A DNA stretch of 28,833 nt, from NCBI GenBank assembly GCA_002304935.1, contig DBPS01000033.1, positions 53,513 to 82,345 of the forward strand. Reading direction: 5' to 3'. Positions 1 through 7,171 of the stretch are shown piece by piece (the first letter of the stretch is position 1; each line of letters opens with the position of its first letter). The translations under genes and the position numbers were made by a program. Source of the DNA: Candidatus Humimicrobium oleiphilum. GTDB lineage: Bacteria > Actinomycetota > Humimicrobiia > Humimicrobiales > Humimicrobiaceae. Below the pieces are notes generated by a model, which did not search any database, was not told where the DNA came from, and saw nothing but the letters and a program-made list of their open reading frames with translations.

Positions 1-515
1 GTGTGTATAAGAAGTCCACCTTCAAGTGCATGATGATTTTTTATGGCAGCAGTGGAATATGTGAATTTTTCCAAAAATTCCGGCTTGTCAAAAAAACTTT
101 TAAGTAATTTTTTTAAAAAAATATTATTCAACTCTGATATTGTATTATTTAGAAAATCTGTCAGATTTTTCAGCAAAACCGGGTCAGCTTTCCTGCTCTT
201 GAAATCATAAACAGAATAATCAATATCCTGAGAATCTATTTTTTTAAGATTTTTTATATTTATCTGTCTGCCGAAATTATCTTCTGCCCTGCCCTCAACC
301 AATACAATATCTTTTTTTGCAAATGTATCAGCCCTGGGAATTGAATCATTCCAGATTTTTGCATTAATCCTGCCTGTATTATCCTGCAATTCAACATCGA
401 TAAAATCTTTGTTGTTCTTTCCTTTTTTATTTTCTTTTCTTACAACAAGAAAAGAAGAGCTGACTGTATCTCCGGCCTGTATATCTTTAATATATTGTTT
501 TTTTAAATTATTCAT
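1..515 (-). CDS. yhaM: YhaM-type 3'-5' exoribonuclease, partial (C-terminus outside the window)
   Basis: The window edge cuts this gene; 171 N-terminal residues are present. Residues about 14-95 look like an OB-fold nucleic-acid-binding domain (VELQDNTGRINAKIW, then VLVEGRAEDNFGRQINI). A helical linker follows, and the start of an HD domain is visible at residues 159-171 (KNHHALEGGLLIH), which matches the opening of the HD domain in YhaM-family 3'-5' exonucleases. The family degrades RNA and single-stranded DNA in the cytoplasm. The ATG at 515-513 lies inside the end of surE, with an 8-bp overlap, so translation is probably coupled. The catalytic HD pair itself is off-window, so activity cannot be judged. 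The family call rests on domain order and the HHA.EGGLL.H motif. Confidence 0.85.
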   Translation of the reverse strand, partial: MNNLKKQYIKDIQAGDTVSSSFLVVRKENKKGKNNKDFIDVELQDNTGRINAKIWNDSIPRADTFAKKDIVLVEGRAEDNFGRQINIKNLKKIDSQDIDYSVYDFKSRKADPVLLKNLTDFLNNTISELNNIFLKKLLKSFFDKPEFLEKFTYSTAAIKNHHALEGGLLIH

Positions 516-1296
516 TTAATTTTATTTCCCACTTTTCCAGAAAAGATAATTTACCGTAATCAGTCATATCGTAATGTATGGGAGTTATCGAAACATAACC
601 ATCTCTTACGGCACAATAATCGCTGTCATCGCAATGCGTTATCTCAACAAACTCTCCATCCATCCAGTAATAATCCCTGCCCCTTGGATCAGTTCTTTTC
701 AGGAAAAAATCTTTAAATCTTGCATCGCTTTGTCTTGTTATTTTTACCCCTTTTATTTTGTCTTCAGAAAGGTCAGGGATATTTATGTTCAGGAGCATTT
801 TGGGAGGCAGATTATTTTTTGCAAAAATAAAATCAGAGATTTTTTTTGAAAATTTTGCCGCAAATGAATAATCGGTGTCAATATAGCTATCAAGAGATAC
901 AGCTATTGATGGTATATCATTACATATTCCTTCTGTTGCTGCTGATACCGTGCCGGAATAAATTATATTTTCCCCTATATTGGAACCACGATTTATGCCT
1001 GAAACAAGAAGATCGGGTTTTTTACCAATAAGTTCGTTATATAGTTTGACACAGTCTGCCGGAGTGCCATTGACTACATAGCCATAAAACCTGCCGTTTC
1101 TGTATTCTTTCTTAACCCATATAGGATCAAAAACTGTTATCCCGTGACCGACAGCGCTTCTTTCAAACTGAGGCGCTATAACTCTCACATCATAATTTTC
1201 TTCCTGGGAGAAGACTTTATAAAGAGCATTAATGCCTTCAGCTTCTATTCCGTCATCATTTGTAAGCAGAATAAGTTTTTTTTCGTTTTTGCCCAT
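508..1296 (-). CDS. surE: 5'/3'-nucleotidase SurE
   Basis: SurE removes phosphate from nucleoside 5'- and 3'-monophosphates using a divalent metal in the cytoplasm. The 262-residue length is normal. The family motifs are intact: LLTNDDG at residues 10-16 (metal ligands D14 and D15), Ser47 in ERSAVGHGIT, VNGTPADCV near 76-83, and SGINRGSNIGENIIYSGTV from residue 99 with metal ligand N102. The start has only a weak ribosome binding site. It is the seventh gene of a co-directional run, 50 bp after the amidohydrolase-like gene, and overlaps yhaM by 8 bp. Its link to the upstream catabolic genes may be positional only, since surE and yhaM are both nucleotide or RNA turnover genes. Confidence 0.95.
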   Translation of the reverse strand: MGKNEKKLILLTNDDGIEAEGINALYKVFSQEENYDVRVIAPQFERSAVGHGITVFDPIWVKKEYRNGRFYGYVVNGTPADCVKLYNELIGKKPDLLVSGINRGSNIGENIIYSGTVSAATEGICNDIPSIAVSLDSYIDTDYSFAAKFSKKISDFIFAKNNLPPKMLLNINIPDLSEDKIKGVKITRQSDARFKDFFLKRTDPRGRDYYWMDGEFVEITHCDDSDYCAVRDGYVSITPIHYDMTDYGKLSFLEKWEIKLNE

Positions 1297-1346
1297 AATT
1301 TCACGTCTGATTAAAATAAAAAGTTTTTAATTTATTAATTAAAAAA

Positions 1347-2174
1347 TTAAATAGCGATTTCGTCAAAGATTTTTTTTATATTACCTGAAGAAATATTTAA
1401 TTTATCCTTTATTTTTAAAGAGCTTTCTTTTAAAAATGAGGTACTTGTCTGAGTATCAAAATAAGGAAAACAGCTTCCATAGACAAGTCTTTTGGAGCCG
1501 CCGCATTTAACCAGATTTTCAAGCAGCTCCGGAGAAGCAAGATTATGGATCTCGATGAACACATTATCTGTATTATTAAGTATTGAAAAAAGATAATTGT
1601 CAATTTCAGGATTTGCTTTAAGACCGCCATCTATTATTATCGGGATATTTTCATAGGAATCAGTAATCTCAATTATTCCCGTCCAGTTTTTATAATTTTC
1701 ATTACTCATGTTCATTTCATCAATGCTTATTATTACAGGAAAACAGTAAAAATTAAGGACTTCATAAAACTGGCTGAACAAATCAGGATCATATGGGTAT
1801 TTCTGTGTCTGAGGCATAAGCCTGAAGAGCCTGAAGCCTCCTGTATACATTTTTTCTATCCATTTTCCAAATTCCAAAGGTTCAATAAAAAAATTTTTTT
1901 CCATAAATAATGTTCCAAAAGCGCCGAGCTTGTTTAACTCATAATTCTTAATCAGCTTGTATGTTTCCTCATTGCCTTTTTCCGGAGAAGAGTAAATTGA
2001 AAGAAAACTGGAAAGCACGGTATTTGAGATTTTAAAAGATTTGTTTCTTTCTGATAATAGTGCCTTTACATTTTCTATGGATGTTGAATAGCAGTCTGGT
2101 ATTTTATTATTCCCAAACCATAAAGAAATATCAAAAAAGCTGATTTCAATATTGCTGCCGATTTTATTTCCCAT
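1347..2174 (-). CDS. Amidohydrolase-fold (TIM-barrel) protein lacking canonical metal ligands
   Basis: This 275-residue protein resembles the amidohydrolase-2 (ACMSD-like) TIM-barrel family. It opens with FFDISLWFG (residues 13-21), the position of the usual D-x-H-x-H. The barrel segments are GFRLFRLMPQ, PVIISID and IPIIIDGG. The C-terminal part has LVYGSCFPYFD (residues 230-240), where the family usually has GSDxP. The two N-terminal histidines are replaced by Ser17 and Trp19, and the catalytic Asp by Cys235. The fold is therefore likely kept, but classical metal-dependent hydrolysis is doubtful. It lies 40 bp downstream of the class II aldolase gene in the corrinoid/UroD operon, so a role in the same pathway is inferred. 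A TIM-barrel protein of another superfamily is possible. The start ATG is preceded by AAGG. Confidence 0.6.
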   Translation of the reverse strand: MGNKIGSNIEISFFDISLWFGNNKIPDCYSTSIENVKALLSERNKSFKISNTVLSSFLSIYSSPEKGNEETYKLIKNYELNKLGAFGTLFMEKNFFIEPLEFGKWIEKMYTGGFRLFRLMPQTQKYPYDPDLFSQFYEVLNFYCFPVIISIDEMNMSNENYKNWTGIIEITDSYENIPIIIDGGLKANPEIDNYLFSILNNTDNVFIEIHNLASPELLENLVKCGGSKRLVYGSCFPYFDTQTSTSFLKESSLKIKDKLNISSGNIKKIFDEIAI

Positions 2175-2214
2175 CTTATGCCTTAAGAAAAGAATAATTT
2201 ATAAAAATATCCAA

Positions 2215-3072
2215 TCAATTTCCTTTTATCTTTTTTAGAACTTCATAGGTTATTTTGCTTACCATATCTTCAGAAATTCCAGTATGCTGCTGTCCGGAAA
2301 GAAATCGATCATTTTCACTGCTTTTATAAGTAGTCTCATTACCAAAAGCATCCCTGTATCTTAATCCTGAAGGGCATACTTCTTTTGACTGGGCAATTGT
2401 CGATATTTCTTCTCTTGATATATCGTGATGGATAGAAAAATCAGCTTTGGGATTATTTCCAAACATTATCTGCCTGTTAATAAGAATCTTGCAGTTAGTT
2501 TCAGCAACTTCAACATACAAATAAGCATAATTCAGGTCGGCAGCAGCAGAAAATACTCCGTGAAAAGGAATACCGCAAATCAGCCCTGCCTCTGGATCCC
2601 GGCTCCTCCTCCACTTAAAATTTTCAACTATTCTTACCGCCTGCTGTTCTGAACCCGGAACTGATTCTTCAATGTGCGTTATCGGTATTTTCGGGCTTAT
2701 AACACATCTCGTACCTTCGGAAACTGCAGGTATATCCATATGCGCAGAGCCAAAAGTCATCATATATGGCGGATGGGCATGAAGGACAGCCCTGATATCA
2801 GGAAAAGCATGATAAATATAATAATGACATATAGCTTCTCTTGTAATTTTATCTGAGTCACCAATTACAGGTACTTTGCACATATCTGTGACTATTATCA
2901 TATCTTCTTCTATAGACCACTGATGATGCTCTCCTGCCTGTCTTGGCGTAATATATACTTTATCTTCATCTCTTATTGAGATGTTTCCTCCGCTTGAGTC
3001 CAGAAGATTTCTGTCAAAGCATAGTTTTCCAATCTCACATAAGGCTTTCCTTATGTTCCTGGTGTTTGCCAT
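2215..3072 (-). CDS. Class II aldolase/adducin-family protein
   Basis: This is a zinc-dependent class II aldolase-fold protein of the FucA/AraD/adducin type. Such enzymes cleave or epimerise phosphorylated sugars, or act on related hydroxy-keto acids. Residues about 5-205 form the domain: SSGGNIS at 26-32, catalytic-acid candidate Glu79 in KITREAI, the zinc pair His98 and His100 in LHAHPP, and a third ligand His171 in PFHGVFS. All the expected zinc ligands are present, so it should be active. About 75 extra residues follow the domain with no motif I recognise. It lies 50 bp after the corrinoid protein gene and 40 bp before the amidohydrolase-like gene. The context suggests cleavage of a hydroxylated product left after demethylation. 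The exact substrate cannot be told. Confidence 0.85.
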   Translation of the reverse strand: MANTRNIRKALCEIGKLCFDRNLLDSSGGNISIRDEDKVYITPRQAGEHHQWSIEEDMIIVTDMCKVPVIGDSDKITREAICHYYIYHAFPDIRAVLHAHPPYMMTFGSAHMDIPAVSEGTRCVISPKIPITHIEESVPGSEQQAVRIVENFKWRRSRDPEAGLICGIPFHGVFSAAADLNYAYLYVEVAETNCKILINRQIMFGNNPKADFSIHHDISREEISTIAQSKEVCPSGLRYRDAFGNETTYKSSENDRFLSGQQHTGISEDMVSKITYEVLKKIKGN

Positions 3073-3122
3073 TTTTATCCCTTATATAAAAAACTTATAA
3101 ATATAACTGATATTTTACTTTT

Positions 3123-3767
3123 TTATTTTTTTTCTGACAAAGCTTTTACAAATTCTTTTGCTGCTGTAGAAGCATCCGGAGCATAAATCTCAATTCCGTA
3201 CCTGTCTGCAAACTCTCTTGTAACAGGAGCTCCGCCGACCGCCAGGATAACCTGTTTCCTCAGCCCGGCATCTTCCAGTGCTTTTATATGATCTGGGATG
3301 TTGCCCAGGGTAGTTGTCAGCAGCCCTGAAAAGGCAACAATGTCTGGCCTGTATTCGTTAATTGCTTCTACAAATTTCCCATAATCGACATCAATACCCA
3401 GATCTATTACCTTAAAACCCTGACCTTCTGCCATCGTAATGACAAGGTTTTTCCCAATATCATGCAGGTCTCCTTTTACTGTTCCTATCACCAATGTACC
3501 TTTTTCAGAGATATGTTCATCGCCTTTCATCAGAGGTTTTAATATATCCATTGCTGTTTTCATTGTTTTTGCAGCAAGAAGCATATCAGGCATATAAAGT
3601 TCCCCCTCGCCGAATCTGTCGCCGACATAAAGCATGGCTTTTGAAAGGGATTCATTGATAATTGTGTCGATTTTTATTCCATCATCCACTGCCTTCTTTA
3701 CTTCTTCCCCTATTTCCCTGTAATTTCCCTGAACTGTCAGTTCGTAAATCTTATCCAATATAGACAT
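3123..3767 (-). CDS. Corrinoid (cobalamin-binding) methyl-carrier protein, MtaC/MtbC type
   Basis: This 214-residue protein has the two-domain layout of methyltransferase corrinoid proteins. An N-terminal four-helix cap spans about residues 1-85. A Rossmann-like B12-binding domain spans about 90-212. The signature GDLHDIGKNLV (residues 99-109) carries His102, the lower-axial cobalt ligand. It is followed by SGLLTTT (Ser147) and AVGGAPVT (GG at 178-179), which embrace the nucleotide tail. In known systems the protein accepts a methyl group from a substrate-specific methyltransferase and passes it to a second one. Here its only methyltransferase-like neighbours are the two UroD-family genes upstream. 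No MttB, MtaB or RamA-type reactivase gene is in the window. The start ATG has AAAGGT about 8 nt upstream. Confidence 0.95.
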   Translation of the reverse strand: MSILDKIYELTVQGNYREIGEEVKKAVDDGIKIDTIINESLSKAMLYVGDRFGEGELYMPDMLLAAKTMKTAMDILKPLMKGDEHISEKGTLVIGTVKGDLHDIGKNLVITMAEGQGFKVIDLGIDVDYGKFVEAINEYRPDIVAFSGLLTTTLGNIPDHIKALEDAGLRKQVILAVGGAPVTREFADRYGIEIYAPDASTAAKEFVKALSEKK

Positions 3768-3838
3768 CTATAATACCTTTCGTTTTAATTTTTTAATTTT
3801 TTAATTTATTTTTAACTATTTAAACTTTTAGACTGCTG

Positions 3839-4942
3839 TTAATATTTGCCATATTTATGTATTGCATTGATATAAGCTATATAATTTTCATGCGGAATAT
3901 AATTTACAATAGAATGAGAGCAGGTTGCTACATAACCGTACCCTGGTTTTAGTACTTCCATATGGGCTTTTACATCTGCATCCACATCTTCCGGATTACC
4001 GTTTCCTAATGGAAATTCAACATCTATATTGCCCGAAAGACATAATCGTGAACCATATCTTTTTTTATAATCCCTGTAGTCGACACCATAAGGGTCCAGA
4101 GGATTCAGGCAATCCAGTCCCATATTTATCAGATCTTCAACAACATCATCGACTTTTCCGTCTGAATGAAACATTACCGGAATACCTGCATTCACTGCTG
4201 GTTCAAATATCCTTGCCATCCTTGGAACCCAGATTTCCTTAAATAGTTTAGGCGGTATGAATAAACCTGTTTTAAAAGCAACATCATCAGCCGGAAAGAT
4301 AAAGTCGACACCTTCTTTTACAAGAGCTTTGGTAAGATTGACAAAATGAACCGTAGAAGTCTCAAGCATTTCCTCAACCAGTTCCCTGTCTTCATAAACC
4401 ATCATCATAAAATCATTCATACCCACAACAAATTCATACAATGTCTGTATTATGCATCCATAAAGAGCTGAAACCCCAATTTTTTTACCTCTTCGTTTTA
4501 TTGCTTCCTTATATTCCCTGACATATCTGACAGTACTGTTTATATGCTCCTCTGATTCCAGTTTCAGGGACTCAAATTCCTCTCTGGTCCTTACCGATCT
4601 GCTGTAGGCAGGAACCCAGTTCCCGTTTTTATCCTGTGCCTTAAAAGGTGTCCACAGTCCTCCATCAAAAAGAAGTGCATCCTGTCCGATTATGCAGCAA
4701 AGATCGATAAAATCATCCGGATACATAGGCCTTCCTGCTTCAGCATTTGCACCTTTTGCCGGATCACCTCCATAGGAAAGAGTATTACCCGCATATTTTC
4801 CAAGAATTTTTTCAACATGCTGGTCTTCAATGAGAATCTCAAAATTAGGTACTCTGTCAACAGGTTTTCTTTTAAAGGCAGCAAGCAGCCTGTTTATATC
4901 CGGTTCACCTTCAGCTGGAATTATATTTTTTATTTCTATCAA
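3839..4942 (-). CDS. UroD/MtaA-family protein 1 (probable corrinoid-dependent methyltransferase)
   Basis: This 367-residue protein belongs to the uroporphyrinogen-decarboxylase superfamily branch that includes the MtaA, MtbA and CmuA methyltransferases. Supporting segments are FIFPADDVAFKTGLFIPP, VMFHSDGKVDD with His259, LCLSGNIDVEF, and a C-terminal ATCSHSIVNYIPHENY with Cys341 and His343. His259 and Cys341 sit where methyltransferases of this family bind zinc, so a thiol or other methyl acceptor is plausible. The second Cys of the HxC motif is Asp261. True HemE is unlikely because the gene sits in a corrinoid cluster. The start is TTG at 4942-4940, chosen because GGGAGG lies 5 nt upstream. 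It is followed 71 bp later by the corrinoid protein gene. Confidence 0.85.
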   Translation of the reverse strand: MIEIKNIIPAEGEPDINRLLAAFKRKPVDRVPNFEILIEDQHVEKILGKYAGNTLSYGGDPAKGANAEAGRPMYPDDFIDLCCIIGQDALLFDGGLWTPFKAQDKNGNWVPAYSRSVRTREEFESLKLESEEHINSTVRYVREYKEAIKRRGKKIGVSALYGCIIQTLYEFVVGMNDFMMMVYEDRELVEEMLETSTVHFVNLTKALVKEGVDFIFPADDVAFKTGLFIPPKLFKEIWVPRMARIFEPAVNAGIPVMFHSDGKVDDVVEDLINMGLDCLNPLDPYGVDYRDYKKRYGSRLCLSGNIDVEFPLGNGNPEDVDADVKAHMEVLKPGYGYVATCSHSIVNYIPHENYIAYINAIHKYGKY

Positions 4943-5057
4943 TTTTTCCTCCCATCTGAAAATATTATTTATTATTTTAAAATAGATATATTTTTAATTA
5001 TCAATAATTGCACAACGCCAGTAACAAAATAAATATTGATATCAAATCTTATATTTA

Positions 5058-6245
5058 TTATTTTTTTCCTTTGCCAAAATCATCAATAATATTATTAAGC
5101 TTCTTCCTGTAATAGGAAAAAAATTCAAATGTACAATCTTCAGAAACAAAATGATCAGTATGAGGGATATATCTTCCTTTTTTCAACATCTCCCCGACTT
5201 TTTCCAACTCTTCATCTATTTGTTTATAATTGCTGCCTTTAAACATTTTCCTCTTGTCAAATCCCCCCATAATCTGAAAATCCGGAAATAATTTTCTGAT
5301 TCTTAAAATATCATTTCCTGCTGCTATCTCAAATGGATACATACCGGTTACTCCCGTTTCCGCTATAAGCGGGATAAGCTCTTCGACATAACCGTCGCTG
5401 TCCGTAAGAATTATGTCTATCCCCGCTTCACGGGCAAAAGCAATAATACGCTTATAGTAAGGAGTAATAAATTCCCTGAAATGCTGCGGCGAAATAAGCG
5501 AACCGGATTTGTATGCCATATCTTCCCATATCAATATGCAGTCTATTTCAACATCGCTGCATATTCTGCCGTAATATTCAATTAAAAACCTACAGAATGT
5601 ATTATTAATATCATGTATAAGTTCCGGATCATCTATAAGCGTCATCATATATTTTGTTACTCCCATGATCTGTCTGGGGAATCCCAGAAAACCCCCGTTC
5701 GTACCGCCAAGCCTTATTGGAAAATCTCTGTTTTTAAGATTTTTTACGACATCTTCCCAGTTGGGAGGGAGTCTTTTTGAAATAGTTTCGCTTCCGTAAT
5801 GTTGTTTATATTCATACCATGAATCCCAGTCTCTTACAGGATTGTCGATTTCCATCGGAAGAGTGGTTATGTCTATTGTGCTTTTATTGGTAACACCATA
5901 TTCATCTTTATATGTAATATGTGTTTCTGTTTTATCTATTATTTTCCTTTCTAGCATCGGACTGTAATCAACAGGAAATTTTGTAAGATACTGATCAAGA
6001 TTAAAAAAAGGCTGGACATTTACATCTCCTGCCTTTTCCATTTCGCCATAAATATTCTTGTTTGCCATTATGGCAATACCATCAGAATAATTTCTTGGGA
6101 TATTTTCAATCATGGGCAGACCTTCCGTAAACCATCTTCTTATAGTTCCTGCCCAGTATCCGAATTCCACTTTTGGGATTTCAACATTTTTGTAGTCCGA
6201 ACCTTGCATTTTCATGACTGAAAGAAATTTCTCTCTTGAGTTCAT
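5058..6245 (-). CDS. UroD-family protein 2, divergent paralogue
   Basis: This is a 395-residue protein of the uroporphyrinogen-decarboxylase superfamily. Recognisable parts are LIWEDMAYKSGSLISPQHF (about 238-256), ILTDSDGYVEEL (about 279-290), IMGGFDKRKMF (about 325-335) and RYIPHTDHFV (about 358-367). The His of the HSDG motif in its neighbour is Asp282 here, and the Cys of CSH is Thr363. It therefore lacks the zinc site expected of MtaA-type enzymes, while keeping the overall fold and acidic pocket. It may be the substrate-side demethylating partner of the corrinoid protein, or a decarboxylase. The sequence does not decide. It has a clean GAGGT ribosome binding site 5 nt before the ATG and lies 95 bp downstream of the FAH-family gene. 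Confidence 0.8.
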   Translation of the reverse strand: MNSREKFLSVMKMQGSDYKNVEIPKVEFGYWAGTIRRWFTEGLPMIENIPRNYSDGIAIMANKNIYGEMEKAGDVNVQPFFNLDQYLTKFPVDYSPMLERKIIDKTETHITYKDEYGVTNKSTIDITTLPMEIDNPVRDWDSWYEYKQHYGSETISKRLPPNWEDVVKNLKNRDFPIRLGGTNGGFLGFPRQIMGVTKYMMTLIDDPELIHDINNTFCRFLIEYYGRICSDVEIDCILIWEDMAYKSGSLISPQHFREFITPYYKRIIAFAREAGIDIILTDSDGYVEELIPLIAETGVTGMYPFEIAAGNDILRIRKLFPDFQIMGGFDKRKMFKGSNYKQIDEELEKVGEMLKKGRYIPHTDHFVSEDCTFEFFSYYRKKLNNIIDDFGKGKK

Positions 6246-6340
6246 AAAAACCTCGCAAAATATAAAAAAACGTTTTTTTGTTTAATAATAAATTATAAGT
6301 GGAAATCTTGAAATTTACAAAAAATAGTTTCGTATTATTT

Positions 6341-7003
6341 TTATCTTTTTATTACTTTGTTTACCAGATCTCCGATATAATCAATATGGCAGGTGATTAT
6401 ATCTCCGTCTTTTAAAAAACTTTTCTGTTTCATAAAAGCCCCTACTCCCGCCGGAGTACCTGTGGAAATCAGGTCGCCTTCCTCAAGAGTCATAGACCGG
6501 GATATGAATGAGACAAGCTCATAAACTCCGAATATCATATCTGAAGTACTTGAATCCTGCCTTAATTCTCCGTTCACATAACTTTTCAGATTGATATTAT
6601 TGGGATCTGTAATATAAGCTGCTGAAATTATGTCCGGGCCGACAGGCGCAAAAGTATCAAAACTTTTTGCCCTGAACCACTGTCCCTCTTTTTTCTGAAC
6701 ATCTCTTGCTGTCACATCATTCATTATCGTATAGCCATATATATAATTATTTATATCTTCAACTCTGATATCCTTAGCCTTTTTTCCGATGATTACTGCA
6801 AGTTCAACTTCATAATCAAGCTCACTTACTTCTTCCGGACAAACAATATCTTCATTATTCTTTATCAGGCTTGTGCCTGCCTTACAAAATAAGACAGGTT
6901 TATCCGGAAATCTTCCATCCTGTTCACTAATATGGCTTCTATAATTCATTCCCACACAAACTATTTTACCTGGTTTATAGGTTTTGATATTAATCTTGTT
7001 CAT
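6341..7003 (-). CDS. Fumarylacetoacetate hydrolase (FAH) family protein
   Basis: FAH-family enzymes use a divalent metal to hydrolyse, decarboxylate or hydrate 2-oxo or beta-diketo acids such as acylpyruvates, oxaloacetate or 2-keto-3-deoxy sugar acids. The 220-residue length fits the short single-domain group. Seen motifs are VGMNYRSH (His24 as general base), ELDYEVELAVIIGKKA (metal ligands Glu65 and Glu67), YTIMNDVTARDVQ (Asp96), RAKSFDTFAPVGP (Lys113) and STGTPAGVG. All key residues are present. AAAGGA lies just before the ATG. As first gene of the minus-strand run containing the UroD, corrinoid and aldolase genes, it likely handles a keto-acid intermediate of the same pathway. The specific reaction is not determinable. 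Confidence 0.92.
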   Translation of the reverse strand: MNKINIKTYKPGKIVCVGMNYRSHISEQDGRFPDKPVLFCKAGTSLIKNNEDIVCPEEVSELDYEVELAVIIGKKAKDIRVEDINNYIYGYTIMNDVTARDVQKKEGQWFRAKSFDTFAPVGPDIISAAYITDPNNINLKSYVNGELRQDSSTSDMIFGVYELVSFISRSMTLEEGDLISTGTPAGVGAFMKQKSFLKDGDIITCHIDYIGDLVNKVIKR

Positions 7004-7069
7004 TACGTTCCTTTTTTCATCTTGCTTATATTAAATCTGATAGCTTATTTTATTTATTTTTTTAATTAA

Positions 7070-7098
7070 TTGCTATCTTTGCTATTTGTTTTTGCTAT
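7070..7098 (-). promoter_or_regulatory. Three TTGCTAT direct repeats upstream of the catabolic operon
   Basis: TTGCTAT occurs at 7070-7076, 7079-7085 and 7092-7098, about 70-95 bp upstream of the FAH gene start (ATAGCAA on the coding strand). Start-to-start spacing is 9 and 13 bp. Repeated heptamers at the head of an operon can be activator sites. In such A+T-rich DNA chance repeats are also possible, and no regulator gene lies nearby. Confidence 0.3.
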
Positions 7099-7171
7099 TA
7101 TTTAAGACAAAATAATCAATAAGATCAAAACATATAAAGATTATTTGAAATGCCAGACAAATTAAAAAGTT

